This document shows, one piece after another, positions 1 to 9,153 of a stretch of 64,000 bases of DNA (position 1 is its first letter; each line of letters starts with the position of its first letter). Below the pieces are notes generated by a model. It was not told where the DNA came from. It searched no databases and saw only the letters and a list, made by a program, of their open reading frames with translations. The position numbers and the translations under genes were made by a program. The DNA comes from Phycisphaerales bacterium (lineage in GTDB: Bacteria; Planctomycetota; Phycisphaerae; Phycisphaerales; UBA1924), in contig JADJMV010000008.1 of assembly GCA_016709445.1 (NCBI GenBank), positions 62,001 through 126,000 of the forward strand. Reading direction: 5' to 3'.

Positions 1-1635
1 CTTCGCGCCTGGGAGCAGCCCAACGGCCCGCACATCGTCTCCCGGCTCCTCGCCGGGGATGGCGTTGACAAGGTGGGCAACGGCAAGGCCTACGAGATGC
101 TGTCGTGCCTGAACGGGGCGTTGGAATTCTACCGGACCACCGGGGAGCAGCCCCTCCTCGACGCGACGCTCGCCGCGTGGCGGGACATCGTCGCCAACCG
201 GCTCTACATCACCGGCGCCTCCAGCTATTGCGAGCTGTTTCACGAGGCCGACGACTTCCCCAACAACAACAACGTCGGCGAGACGTGCGTGACCGTCACG
301 TGGCTGCAGCTCAACGCCCAGTTGCTCCGCCTCACAGGCGAGGCCCGCTTCGCCGATCAGCTCGAACATGTCGCGCTCAATCAGCTCCTCGGTGCGCAGC
401 AGCCGGACGGCTCCGCCTGGGGCTACTACGTCCAGATGGAAGGCAAGAAGCCGTACAGCGCCGCCCTCGACGGCCACTGCTGTCTCTCCAGCGGGCCCCG
501 CGGGATTGCGCTGATCCCCACCTTCGCCGTGACCACGGATGGCGACGGCGTGGTCGTCAACCTCTTCGACCCGGGCGTCTCGCACCTCACGCTGCGGGAC
601 GGCACACCGGTCACCCTGGAGATCGATACCCGCTACCCAGCCGAAGGTCAGGTCCGGATCGTGGTGCGAGTCGCCGGCCCGCATGAATTCGCCCTCAAGG
701 TGCGAGTCCCGGACTGGTGTACCCACAGCTCGATCACCCCCGAGGGAGCAACGCAGGGCCCGGATGGCTACACCGCGCTTCGACGCGTCTGGACCTCGGG
801 CGACGCCGTCGAGCTGCACATGCAGCTCTCGCCGCGAATCGTCCTCGGCGACCACCTCAATCGGGGCCGCGCCGCGCTCTGCTACGGCCCCCTCGTGCTC
901 GCGGCCGACGAGGGCCTGCTGGCGAGCGTCCACGAACCGCTCAATGCTCTGGCCCTCCCTGAGGAGGATGCGGTGAGCGTCTCCCCCGCCCCCGCGCCGC
1001 CGGACCGATCGACGTGGCCGGGCGCACAGGTGTTTCGCATCGCTGCCACCACGCGGGACGGAGCACAGGCCTTCACCGCCGAGCTGGTGCCCTTCGCCGA
1101 TGCGGGCATGGCCGGGGACGATTACCGCGTCTGGATCCCGCTCGCGGGTGAGCCGAATGCCAACCTGTTGCTCGCGGGGGTGGAGAGCCGCTCGCGCGAA
1201 GGCAACGTCGCGGGCTCGATCAATGATGACGACCTGCGCTCCATCGTCACGACCTTCGATGGCAACATCGCCGAAGAGGACTGGTTCGCCGTCACCCTCG
1301 CCCACCCGGTCACAGCACGCCGCGTGACGTTCACCCACGGCAAGAACTTTCACGACGGCGGGTGGTTCGATACCAGCCGCGGCCGGTCCAGGGTGCAGAT
1401 CCGGAGGCCCGGCGCCGGCGACTGGACCACGATCGGCGAACTGGAGGACTACCCCCCCACCACGGCGGCCGTCGGCCAGCACGATCGGTTGACATGGTCC
1501 GACCGCCAGTTCACGCTCCGACTGGAAGAGCCAGCGACGTTCACCGCGGTCCGTGTGGTCGGGACCCCCTCCTACGGCGACAACCCGTCCCAGGCGTTTT
1601 CGAGCTGCGCCGAACTCCAAGCATTCCCAGACTGA
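1..1635 (+). CDS. Glycoside hydrolase family 127 (DUF1680), C-terminal part
   Basis: Beta-L-arabinofuranosidase-like GH127 protein, cut by the left edge: the frame is open from base 1, so the GTG at 73 is probably internal. The visible part includes the conserved region with FHEADDFPNNNNVGETC and, about 80 residues on, DGHCCLSSGPRG; Glu and Cys residues of this kind form the Zn-thiolate catalytic site in the family. The beta-sandwich domains follow, and the last ~150 residues look like a discoidin-type sugar-binding module. Expected role is removal of L-arabinofuranose from plant or algal polymers. Neighbouring GH32 suggests a carbohydrate-degrading context. The family assignment is firm; the substrate is inferred. 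Confidence 0.88.
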   Translation, partial: LRAWEQPNGPHIVSRLLAGDGVDKVGNGKAYEMLSCLNGALEFYRTTGEQPLLDATLAAWRDIVANRLYITGASSYCELFHEADDFPNNNNVGETCVTVTWLQLNAQLLRLTGEARFADQLEHVALNQLLGAQQPDGSAWGYYVQMEGKKPYSAALDGHCCLSSGPRGIALIPTFAVTTDGDGVVVNLFDPGVSHLTLRDGTPVTLEIDTRYPAEGQVRIVVRVAGPHEFALKVRVPDWCTHSSITPEGATQGPDGYTALRRVWTSGDAVELHMQLSPRIVLGDHLNRGRAALCYGPLVLAADEGLLASVHEPLNALALPEEDAVSVSPAPAPPDRSTWPGAQVFRIAATTRDGAQAFTAELVPFADAGMAGDDYRVWIPLAGEPNANLLLAGVESRSREGNVAGSINDDDLRSIVTTFDGNIAEEDWFAVTLAHPVTARRVTFTHGKNFHDGGWFDTSRGRSRVQIRRPGAGDWTTIGELEDYPPTTAAVGQHDRLTWSDRQFTLRLEEPATFTAVRVVGTPSYGDNPSQAFSSCAELQAFPD

Positions 1636-1753
1636 GCCCGCCGAGGATCCCCGGCACCGCGGCCGGCCCGACGCGGGATGTGGCGCGGGATCTGGACCCA
1701 AGCCTCTTGCCCGGCGTCCCCTCCCGGACTAATATGCAACCCTGAGGTTGCGT

Positions 1754-2227
1754 ATGACACACACCAACACAGACCAGATCCGGCAGCAAATCGAGATTCT
1801 CGCCAGCCCGGCTCGCGTATGGGAGGCCCTGGCAGACTCCCGCAAATTCGGGGAGTGGTTCCGCGTGAGGCTGGAGTCGCCATTCGTGCCCGGCGAGCAT
1901 TCGCGCGGCAACATCACCCACCCCGGCTACGAGCACGTGGTCATGGACATCCTGATCCACCAAATGGAGCCGGAACGGCGGTTCTCGTTTTTCTGGCATC
2001 CCTACGCCATCGAGGCCGGAATCGACTACAGCGCCGAAACCCCCACTCTCGTCGAGTTCACACTCGAGCCCACGGCGAAGGGCACGCGCCTCACCGTCAC
2101 GGAATCGGGATTCAACGCGATCCCCGCTGCGCGGCGCGATCTGGCCTTCCGCATGAACAACGCCGGGTGGGCGGCCCAGATGGAGCAGATCGATCGCTAT
2201 GTCACCCAAGCGTCCCCCCGTACCTAG
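1754..2227 (+). CDS. SRPBCC (AHSA1-type) protein
   Basis: 157-residue START/Bet v 1-like fold protein of the AHSA1 group: N-terminal ILASPARVWEALADSRKFGEWF, then a central VVMDILIHQMEPERRFSFFW strand region and a C-terminal helix. ATG 1754 is preferred over TTG 1748 because a TGAGG motif sits 6-7 bases upstream. The next gene is an ArsR repressor overlapping by 29 bases, so the two are translated together. Such pairs are common; the ligand is unknown. A second AHSA1/ArsR pair lies at 9985-10868. Confidence 0.85.
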   Translation: MTHTNTDQIRQQIEILASPARVWEALADSRKFGEWFRVRLESPFVPGEHSRGNITHPGYEHVVMDILIHQMEPERRFSFFWHPYAIEAGIDYSAETPTLVEFTLEPTAKGTRLTVTESGFNAIPAARRDLAFRMNNAGWAAQMEQIDRYVTQASPRT

Positions 2228-2588
2228 CCGATCGCACCGCAGACTCCGGTCCGCCGTTCCCGTGTTCGCCGCCCTCGGCGATGAGACGCGTCTGGCGCTC
2301 ATTGCGATCCTGAGCGACGGCGCCCCGTTCTCGATCGCTCGGTTGGCCGAACGATCGCCCCTGACGCGACAAGCGATCACCAAACACCTCCGTGTCCTCG
2401 AGGAGGCAGGAATCGTTCGGCGCGTGCGCCAGGGCCGCGAGAGCCTGTGTACCCTCGACACCCGCCCGCTCGACGACGCGGGAGATGCCCTCCGGTCCAT
2501 CGCCCGAGAATGGGAAGACGCCCTGCACAGGCTCAAGCGCTTTGTGGAGGAGGAGCGGCCCAGCCAACCAGCCCTCACTCGGGGCTGA
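2199..2588 (+). CDS. ArsR-family winged-helix repressor
   Basis: 129-residue winged-helix regulator: FAALGDETRLALIAIL is the classic ArsR entry helix, and SPLTRQAITKHLRVLEEAG is the recognition helix region. No metal-binding ELCVCDL-type cysteine motif is present, so it is not an arsenic sensor of the usual type; it belongs with the regulators that accompany AHSA1 proteins. It starts inside the upstream AHSA1 gene (29-base overlap) and its 3' end overlaps the convergent GH32 gene by 14 bases. Confidence 0.87.
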   Translation: MSPKRPPVPSRSHRRLRSAVPVFAALGDETRLALIAILSDGAPFSIARLAERSPLTRQAITKHLRVLEEAGIVRRVRQGRESLCTLDTRPLDDAGDALRSIAREWEDALHRLKRFVEEERPSQPALTRG

Positions 2589-4125
2589 TCGAGAGGATCC
2601 GAACGGTCGCGAGGCCCAGATCGCCGCCCTCAGCAAAGACCGAAATGCCGGTGTGTCCCCCGCCGGGGAACACCAGACCCGAGAGGGTCGTCATCCCGTC
2701 GTTGCCGAAGACCTCGACGCTCCCCCGGTCAACGACGACCGTCAGTGTCACCCGTCCATCGGCGCCCACCGCGAGAGGCGCACCGAAGCGGGCCCCGAAA
2801 TCTGGGTGGAAATCGACGCGGCCCGATCGGCTCCGATCCAGGTAGATCTCTCCGATGGCCGCGTCGTATCCGACCACCGTGGAGTCTCCCCCGCCCTCCA
2901 GCACACGAAGACCGAAACGCTCCGCCCCGTGGGGCTCGAACGCCGCACGGATCATCGCCACTTCCCCTGTTGCTCCCGTCGGGCTGTCCCCGGGGTGCAT
3001 CCCCCTTCGCTCGAATTGCGTCTCCTGGGCACCGCGATCCCGAAGGAAACTCTCGAGGCCCTCGACCGGGCGCTGGGCCAGCCGCAGGCCTTCGGCAGTC
3101 CGAACGAGCCGGAACTCCCGCGGCAGCGTCATCGAGCACCGCCACGGTGAGGTCGGGGTCGCGCCCGCGTACCAGGGGTCGGCCATCCAGGCGATCCCGA
3201 TCCGCTTCCCGCTCGGCTCGTCCTGGTACGACTGGAACGCGTAGAAGTCCTTCCCGCCGTCGAGCCACAGCACGGTGTCGGCGCCGTTCTCGTTCTCGAA
3301 GCGTTCCCCGTCGAAGCGCCCCACGAAGTACTGGCACGCCGGGCCCCCCGTCGGGCCGTTCCCGCCCACGCTGTTCACGAGCAGCCATCTCGTCTCACCA
3401 GGCTCGCCCTCCACGGGCATCTCGAACAGATCCGGACACTCCCAGTTCGGAACCCCCCCACGACCCTCCGGCCCGAACTCGCTCAGCTTCGTCCAGGCTT
3501 TCAAGTCTGGAGATGCGAAAAAGAGCGCTCGCTTCTGCGCCGCGAGCGAGACGACCATGATCCACCGGCCCGACGGCGCGTGCCAGAAAACCTTCGGATC
3601 GCGGAAATCGGATTCGCCGAGGTCCAGCACGGGATTGCCCGCGTAGCGGGTCCACGTTCGGCCACGGTCGAGGCTGAACGCCAGATTCTGGTGTTGCACG
3701 TGCGCGGCGCCGTCATGCCCCGTAAAGATCGCAATCAGGGGCGGGCGCCCCGGCTTCCCGAGGCCGGAGGAATTGGTTCGATCGAAGACCGCGGTCCCCG
3801 AGAAGGCCATCACGCCGCCCGCCTCCGGGATCGCCAGCGGCAGGTGCTCCCACGAGAGAAGGTCGCGGCTCACCGCGTGGCCCCAACTCATGTGGCCCCA
3901 CTGGTCGCCCTCCGGGTTGTACTGGTAGAACAAATGGTACTCGCCGTCGAACCAGATCAGCCCGTTGGGATCGTTGATCCAATTCTTCGGCGGCGTGAAG
4001 TGGAGCATCGGCCGAGCCTCCGAGCACGCCAAGCCCGCGACCACGGACCGCTCCCCATCGGCGGCGAATCCCGCGGCGACAGGCAAAGAGCGGAGGAGGA
4101 TCGCCGCGATGCAGACTCCGACCAT
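2575..4125 (-). CDS. Secreted GH32 fructosidase (levanase/inulinase type)
   Basis: 516-residue beta-fructosidase. All three catalytic carboxylates are visible: Asp52 in NWINDPNGL (nucleophile), Asp176 in FRDP (transition-state stabiliser) and Glu229 in NWECPDLF (acid/base). The five-bladed propeller is followed by the C-terminal beta-sandwich, where RGSVEVFGNDG is typical. ATG 4125 gives an N-terminal signal peptide (VCIAAILLRSLPVAAGFA); the frame stays open further upstream but without coding character. It would hydrolyse fructans or sucrose outside the cytoplasm. Exact substrate (levan, inulin, sucrose) cannot be told from sequence. Confidence 0.93.
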   Translation of the reverse strand: MVGVCIAAILLRSLPVAAGFAADGERSVVAGLACSEARPMLHFTPPKNWINDPNGLIWFDGEYHLFYQYNPEGDQWGHMSWGHAVSRDLLSWEHLPLAIPEAGGVMAFSGTAVFDRTNSSGLGKPGRPPLIAIFTGHDGAAHVQHQNLAFSLDRGRTWTRYAGNPVLDLGESDFRDPKVFWHAPSGRWIMVVSLAAQKRALFFASPDLKAWTKLSEFGPEGRGGVPNWECPDLFEMPVEGEPGETRWLLVNSVGGNGPTGGPACQYFVGRFDGERFENENGADTVLWLDGGKDFYAFQSYQDEPSGKRIGIAWMADPWYAGATPTSPWRCSMTLPREFRLVRTAEGLRLAQRPVEGLESFLRDRGAQETQFERRGMHPGDSPTGATGEVAMIRAAFEPHGAERFGLRVLEGGGDSTVVGYDAAIGEIYLDRSRSGRVDFHPDFGARFGAPLAVGADGRVTLTVVVDRGSVEVFGNDGMTTLSGLVFPGGGHTGISVFAEGGDLGLATVRILSISPE

Positions 4126-4235
4126 GTCCGTGCTCCTGGGGCCTGCGCCGAGTGTACGCCAGGGGGGCAGCCCCGCGCGTGCGCCCGGGGCAGCCAAACG
4201 CGACGGTGCCGCCGGACGCCTATCTTCGCCACGCC

Positions 4236-5141
4236 ATGGCCCGCCCCCGCCCACAACGTGTCGCGATCGTCGGCCCTGGCGCCATCGGATCGGTCTGCGC
4301 CGCGATCCTGCAACGATGGAGCCTGCACGATGTCTCGCTCTGCGGCCGGCGTGCACACTCGGACGCAACTACCGTCGTGCTGGACGGGGAACCTCCCATC
4401 CTGCTCTCCCAGCCGGTCCGCTCGGATCCTCGCGAACCCCCGGACTCATCGGACTTCGTGCTGCTGACGGTCAAAGCCCACCAGACAGCCTCCGCAGGCC
4501 CATGGCTCGCCTCGCTCTGCCAGCAGGGAACGATGCTGGCGGTGCTCCAGAATGGCGTGGAGAGTATGGAGCGGGCCGCGAAACTTGCTCCGGCCGCCAC
4601 GGCCCTTCCGGTGGTCGTGGATTGCCGTGTCCACTCCGAGTCTCCCAGGCGGATCGTCACCAGCACCCCCCTACGCCTGATCGCGCCGCAGGGGGAGCCG
4701 GCCCAACGCCTCGCCGAATTGTTCGGCGGATACCCCTGCGTTGAACAGGTTGAGGACTTCATCACCGCGCAGTGGGCGAAGCAGTGCTGGGTCGCGGTGA
4801 CCGGCTTGATCGCGATCACGCGGCAAACGTCCGAGCACTTTCGCGTAGGACCGGCGGCAACGCTGGCCCACGATCTTGCCCTCGAATGCGTTCGGGTGGC
4901 CCGGGCAGAGGGTGCGAGCCTCGACGACGCCTTCGCGGCCGATATCGCCGACCGCCTCGGCCGACTCCCGCCGGGGAGCGGAAGTTCTGTGCTCACCGAC
5001 CGACTGGCCCACCGCCCCTTGGAATGGGACGCCCGCAATGGGGTCATCCAGCGCCTGGGTCGCCGCCACAACCTCCCCACACCCGTAAGCGACGTCATCG
5101 TGCCGCTCCTGATCTCCTGCTCGCAAGTCGATGGTCACTGA
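4236..5141 (+). CDS. 2-dehydropantoate 2-reductase family protein (ApbA/PanE-like)
   Basis: 301-residue NAD(P)H-dependent reductase. The N-terminus reads RVAIVGPGAIGSVCA, the Rossmann GxGxxG motif; VLLTVKAHQT and LQNGVES match the conserved ketopantoate reductase blocks, with the catalytic helical domain after residue ~170 (TAQWAKQCWVAV, a divergent form of the W-K-K motif). ATG 4236 places the Rossmann motif at the usual distance from the start. It may be true PanE of pantothenate synthesis or a paralogue acting on another 2-keto acid; no other pan genes are nearby. Confidence 0.8.
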   Translation: MARPRPQRVAIVGPGAIGSVCAAILQRWSLHDVSLCGRRAHSDATTVVLDGEPPILLSQPVRSDPREPPDSSDFVLLTVKAHQTASAGPWLASLCQQGTMLAVLQNGVESMERAAKLAPAATALPVVVDCRVHSESPRRIVTSTPLRLIAPQGEPAQRLAELFGGYPCVEQVEDFITAQWAKQCWVAVTGLIAITRQTSEHFRVGPAATLAHDLALECVRVARAEGASLDDAFAADIADRLGRLPPGSGSSVLTDRLAHRPLEWDARNGVIQRLGRRHNLPTPVSDVIVPLLISCSQVDGH

Positions 5142-5174
5142 TCCACATCGCCACCCCTGAAGCAGCCACTCACC

Positions 5175-5924
5175 ATGAACCGTGACCTCTATTCCGCCAC
5201 GCGCCACGCGGGCCTCGAATTCGCCAGCCCGCTCCCAAGATCGTCATATACGACACTGCTCCGGGGCGTGCTCGACGGTCCACCCGGCATCGCCATCGAC
5301 ATCGGTTGCGGCAAGGGAAGCCTTCTGGGCATGCTCGCGGAGCGGGGCTGGACCGGCATCGGCCTCGAACGCTCCCCGCTGATGGCCGCGGAGGCGCGCC
5401 GGCTGGCGGCGCGGCGCGGCCTTGAGCCACAGATGCGCGTGATCGAGGGGGACGCACGGGTTGCCGCCGACGCCATGGCCGACGCCTCGGTAGATCTGGC
5501 CGCATGTGTCGGGAGCGCCCACGCCCTCGGTTCGCTCGAAACAACGATGGCGCAGATGCGTCGCCTCGTGCGTCCTGGCGGCTACCTGCTGCTCGGCGAT
5601 CTCTATTGGCGCCGCCCGCCCGCGCCGGCGTTGCTCCAAGCCCTCGAGATGCCCGCGGACGCAATCGGCAACCTGCTCGATCTCTTCTCCTCCCCCATCC
5701 GCGCGGGGCTCAGCCCGCTCGGCTGCCTCACGACCACACCCGCCGAGTTCCACACCTACGAAGCCACGCAGCGTGAGGCGGCCGTCGCCTGGCACGCCGC
5801 CAACCCCTCGCACCCGGACGCCGGCGAGATACTCGCCCAGACCGAACGATGGTGGCGCCTCTACGAGTCGTACACGCGGGACGCCTTCGGCTTTGCCCTC
5901 TGCCTCTTTGCTTCCCCCGGGTGA
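5175..5924 (+). CDS. Class I SAM-dependent methyltransferase
   Basis: 249 residues. The glycine-rich SAM loop is AIDIGCGKGSLLGMLAERG, the acidic ribose-binding residue follows in GIGLERSP, and VIEGDARV and LRRLVRPGGYLLLGD-like segments are motifs II-IV. The C-terminal third (NLLDLFSSP to YESYTRDAFGF) resembles small-molecule methyltransferases that act on sarcosine, trans-aconitate or similar substrates. It starts 33 bases after the reductase and probably shares its transcript. The substrate is unknown. Confidence 0.8.
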   Translation: MNRDLYSATRHAGLEFASPLPRSSYTTLLRGVLDGPPGIAIDIGCGKGSLLGMLAERGWTGIGLERSPLMAAEARRLAARRGLEPQMRVIEGDARVAADAMADASVDLAACVGSAHALGSLETTMAQMRRLVRPGGYLLLGDLYWRRPPAPALLQALEMPADAIGNLLDLFSSPIRAGLSPLGCLTTTPAEFHTYEATQREAAVAWHAANPSHPDAGEILAQTERWWRLYESYTRDAFGFALCLFASPG

Positions 5925-6065
5925 CGTCGATGTGGCGTCTGATCCGCGCCGGAGGACCCCCCGCCCCTGCCGGGAAACCGCCCTCCGATGAATCCTTGAT
6001 AGGACCTCAAGCTCCGAATTCGGTGCGGCCGCCGCCGCCGCGGGGCGAAACAATTTCATGTCCCG

Positions 6066-6092
6066 TGTCGATTCCGCGAGCCCTCATCCGAC
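6066..6092 (+). promoter_or_regulatory. Possible ECF42-type promoter
   Basis: TGTCGA at 6066-6071 and CGAC at 6089-6092, separated by 17 bases, about 75 bases upstream of the DGPF gene. As I recall, ECF42 sigma factors recognise a TGTCGA -35 element and a CGA/TC -10 element in front of DGPF genes. TGTCGA is not rare in DNA this GC-rich, so position carries most of the weight. Confidence 0.4.
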
Positions 6093-6167
6093 GTCAGAGT
6101 GAAAGCACCGCCCGCCGCAAGTCCGCCCGGGCGCGCAAGCCAAACCTCCGAGCGAAAGGACCACGTC

Positions 6168-6539
6168 ATGCGAGTCATGGTGATCGTCAAGGCCACAAAG
6201 GATTCCGAGGCCAGCGTCATGCCCAATAAGGAACTCCTCGAACAGATGGGCAAGTTCAACCAACAACTGATCGAGGCCGGCGTGATGCTCGACGGAGCAG
6301 GGCTCAAGGCGACCTCCCACGCCGCCCGCGTCCGCTTCGAGGGGGACAGGCGAACAGTGATCGACGGTCCCTTCACCGAGACCAAAGAACTCATCGCGGG
6401 TTACTGGCTGTGGCAGGTGAAGAACCTCGAGGAAGCCGTCGAATGGTTGAAACGCTGCCCTCACCCGCACCCGGGCACGCCCACCGAGGTGGAGATCCGC
6501 CCGCTGTTCGAGCCGAGCGACTTCGAAGCCCAGCCGTGA
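6168..6539 (+). CDS. YciI/DGPF-domain protein
   Basis: 123-residue YCII-superfamily protein. The hallmark DGPF motif is seen in VIDGPFTETKELIAGYW, and the fold runs from RVMVIVKATKDSEA to VEIRPLFEPSDF. ATG 6168 has a good GAAAGGA ribosome site 8 bases upstream. The next gene is an ECF42-type sigma factor, the standard partner of DGPF proteins in many phyla. The biochemical role of this family is not known; a stress or detoxification role is usually assumed. Confidence 0.9.
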   Translation: MRVMVIVKATKDSEASVMPNKELLEQMGKFNQQLIEAGVMLDGAGLKATSHAARVRFEGDRRTVIDGPFTETKELIAGYWLWQVKNLEEAVEWLKRCPHPHPGTPTEVEIRPLFEPSDFEAQP

Positions 6540-6650
6540 TCCCGTCGGCAGAGCGCGGGGAGCCTCCCGAAGGGGGTGAAGCCTCTGCGGGAACCCGGGC
6601 AAGCGCGGCACGGAGCCCCGGCCCACGGGGCCCGCGCTAGACTGCCCGGG

Positions 6651-7934
6651 ATGACGCAGACCGCGCCCACGCACCGTGCCATCGAGGCGGTTTGGCGGAT
6701 CGAATCCGCCAGGATCATCGCGGGGCTTGTGCGCGCAGTCCGTGACATGGACCTCGCCGAGGAGGCTTGCCAGGACGCATTCCTCGCCGCACTCGCGCAG
6801 TGGCCCAAATCGGGCATCCCCGAGAACCCGGGCGCGTGGCTGACCACCACCGCTCGGCGCCGCGCCATCGATCGGATCCGGCGCCAACGACGGCTGACCC
6901 CCATCGGCGAGGAACTGGCACGCCGCCCACCCGGCGCACAAGGCCCTGACATCCCAAGCATCCTCGACTCCATCGACGGGGCCGTCGAGGACGATGTGCT
7001 CCGACTGATCTTCATGGCCTGCCACCCCGAGATCTCTGCCGAGGCCCGCGCCGCGATCACCCTCCGGCTCGTCTGCGGCCTCTCCACCGAGGAAATCGCA
7101 CGGGCCTTCCTGGTCAGCGAACCCACGATCGCCCAACGGATCGTTCGGGCCAAACGCACGCTCGTGGACCAGCAGATCCCGTTCGAGGTCCCCACCGGGC
7201 AGGATCTGGCGCCCCGCCTCGACTCTGTCCTGGAGGCCATCTATCTGCTCTTCAACGAGGGCTACTCCGCCACCGCCGGAGCGGAATGGACGCGCCCGGA
7301 TCTCTGCGCCGAGGCCCAGCGACTCGGACGCATGCTCGCGGCCATGCTCCCGTCGGAGCCAGAGGCCCAGGGGTTGCTCGCCCTCATGGAGTTGCAGGCC
7401 TCCAGACTCGCCGCCCGCACCGACGCCGAGGGCCGTCCGATTCTGCTCAACGATCAGGACCGCTCACGGTGGGATCAACTCCTCATTCGGCGGGGGCTCG
7501 CAGCACTCGATCGCGCGTTTCGATGCGCCGGTGGCGAGCCGGGCCCATACACCCTGCAGGCCGCGATCGCGGCCTGCCACGCCCTCGCGCCAGCCCCGGG
7601 CCGGACCGACTGGGCCCGGATCTCCGCCCTGTATGAGGCACTCATGCGGAAGGCCCCCTCTCCGGTGGTGGCGCTCAACCACGCGGTGGCAGTCGCGATG
7701 GACCGCGGACCGCAGGCGGGCCTCGAACTCCTCGACCGCCTGGCCGCCGAGCCGGCGCTCCGGAGCTACCACCTCCTGCCGAGCGTTCGAGGGGAGTTGC
7801 TCCGCCGTATGGGCCGAACCGCCGAGGCAGAGGCCGAGGTGGAGCGGGCCGCCTCGCTCGCGACCAACGAGCGTGAACGCGAGCTACTCCTCGACCGAGC
7901 CCGCGCCATCCGTGCCGGGGATGAAACGGACTAA
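6651..7934 (+). CDS. ECF42-type RNA polymerase sigma factor with C-terminal extension
   Basis: 427-residue sigma factor. Sigma-2 region includes DLAEEACQDAFLAALAQWP and NPGAWLTTTARRRAIDRIRR; sigma-4 is LRLVCGLSTEEIARAFLVSEPTIAQRIVRAK. The large extension (residues ~180-427) holds IYLLFNEGYSA and TPR-like helical repeats, typical of ECF42 rather than classic ECF factors. No anti-sigma gene is adjacent; in this group the extension itself is thought to control activity. It follows the DGPF gene by 111 bases. It could recognise the TGTCGA element noted at 6066. Confidence 0.9.
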   Translation: MTQTAPTHRAIEAVWRIESARIIAGLVRAVRDMDLAEEACQDAFLAALAQWPKSGIPENPGAWLTTTARRRAIDRIRRQRRLTPIGEELARRPPGAQGPDIPSILDSIDGAVEDDVLRLIFMACHPEISAEARAAITLRLVCGLSTEEIARAFLVSEPTIAQRIVRAKRTLVDQQIPFEVPTGQDLAPRLDSVLEAIYLLFNEGYSATAGAEWTRPDLCAEAQRLGRMLAAMLPSEPEAQGLLALMELQASRLAARTDAEGRPILLNDQDRSRWDQLLIRRGLAALDRAFRCAGGEPGPYTLQAAIAACHALAPAPGRTDWARISALYEALMRKAPSPVVALNHAVAVAMDRGPQAGLELLDRLAAEPALRSYHLLPSVRGELLRRMGRTAEAEAEVERAASLATNERERELLLDRARAIRAGDETD

Positions 7935-7949
7935 GCCCGCATCCGGCGC

Positions 7950-8930
7950 CTATCCCCGGGCCACGGCGGCAGCCGAGATGACCAGAAAGACGATGTACGA
8001 GGCGAGCAACCCCGCACCCTCCAGGCGAGAAACAGTCTTGCCGAACGAGCGGCTGATGGGGATCAGGGCGATCCCCAAAAGGCCCATGTACGCCAGCGGG
8101 ATCGCCAGCGTGACATCCACGTGCGGCGGCGAGATCAGCCCGACCAGGCCGAAGACCGCGCCGGCGTTGAACAGGCACGATCCGATCGCGTTGCCCATCG
8201 CGAGATCGGTCTGTCCCTTGCGAACCGCCATGATGCCCGTGACGGCCTCGGGGAGCGTCGTCCCGATCGAGACAATCGTCACACCGACGATCGCGGGAGG
8301 CACACCCATGGCCAGAGCCACGCCCGACGCGCCGTCGCTGGCCAGCGTCCCCCCGATGGAGAGCAAGGCCAGGCCCCCTAGAAACGCCGTGCCAATCATG
8401 ATCCAGCTCATGGGCGATTTCTGCAGCATCGGATCCTGCCCGATCGTTTCCGCCCCAGCACGGGCGCCCTCCCGGACCGACTGCCGCAGCGCCGCCATGA
8501 CGGTCCACGTGCTGTAGGCGCCGAACACGCCGAGCATGAGCCCCGTCTCCCACCTGGCAAAGCCGGCGCTCAGCCCGAGCACCGCCATGAAGCTCAGGAT
8601 CGCGCCGTTGAGCCAAACCTCGACCTTGATCAGCCGCTCCTGCACAACCAGCGGCTTGATGAGCGCGCAGATGCTGACGACCAACGCGATGTTGCAGATG
8701 TTCGCCCCGACGACGTTGCCCAGCGCGAGGTCGCCCCGCCCCTTCGCCGCGGAGACGAGGTTCAGGGCCAGCTCCGGCGCGCTCGTCCCCCAGGCCACCA
8801 GGGTGAGCCCGACGACCAGCGGCGACACGCGCAGGCGGCGCGCGGCATCTACCGAAGCCGCAACGAGAAGGCGTCCCCCCAGAAGCAGCAGCACCAGGCC
8901 GCCCAGAAAGTGCAGAACATAGGCCATCAT
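7950..8930 (-). CDS. Calcium/sodium antiporter (CaCA family, YrbG-like)
   Basis: 326-residue inner-membrane exchanger of about ten transmembrane helices. Both alpha-repeats are present: GLTLVAWGTSAPELALNLVS in the first half and VTIVSIGTTLPEAVTGI in the second, with the acidic ion-coordinating Glu in each. Downstream GNAIGSCLFNAGAVFG is also conserved. ATG 8930 (followed by ATG 8927) begins the first hydrophobic helix; longer in-frame starts add only charged non-membrane residues. It exports Ca2+ in exchange for Na+ or H+. It converges on the sigma factor gene. Confidence 0.92.
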   Translation of the reverse strand: MMAYVLHFLGGLVLLLLGGRLLVAASVDAARRLRVSPLVVGLTLVAWGTSAPELALNLVSAAKGRGDLALGNVVGANICNIALVVSICALIKPLVVQERLIKVEVWLNGAILSFMAVLGLSAGFARWETGLMLGVFGAYSTWTVMAALRQSVREGARAGAETIGQDPMLQKSPMSWIMIGTAFLGGLALLSIGGTLASDGASGVALAMGVPPAIVGVTIVSIGTTLPEAVTGIMAVRKGQTDLAMGNAIGSCLFNAGAVFGLVGLISPPHVDVTLAIPLAYMGLLGIALIPISRSFGKTVSRLEGAGLLASYIVFLVISAAAVARG

Positions 8931-9153
8931 CTCGGGGCGGAGGATACACGCTCCCCCGCCGCTCTGTGGGCCGTGCAGCCCGGGACCCCCGCTCCGGCGC
9001 GCTGCGCCGGCGAGGTCGTAGCGCAACGTGCCCGAGCAAACCCTCCGCATCGAATCGTGGCCCTCGCGGGACACCCGGCGCTCGGGCTCCGCCGCGCCGA
9101 TCGCCACCCAGTGAACACGCAGCACATTCCGAAGCCGGCCCCCGCCCAGGGCC

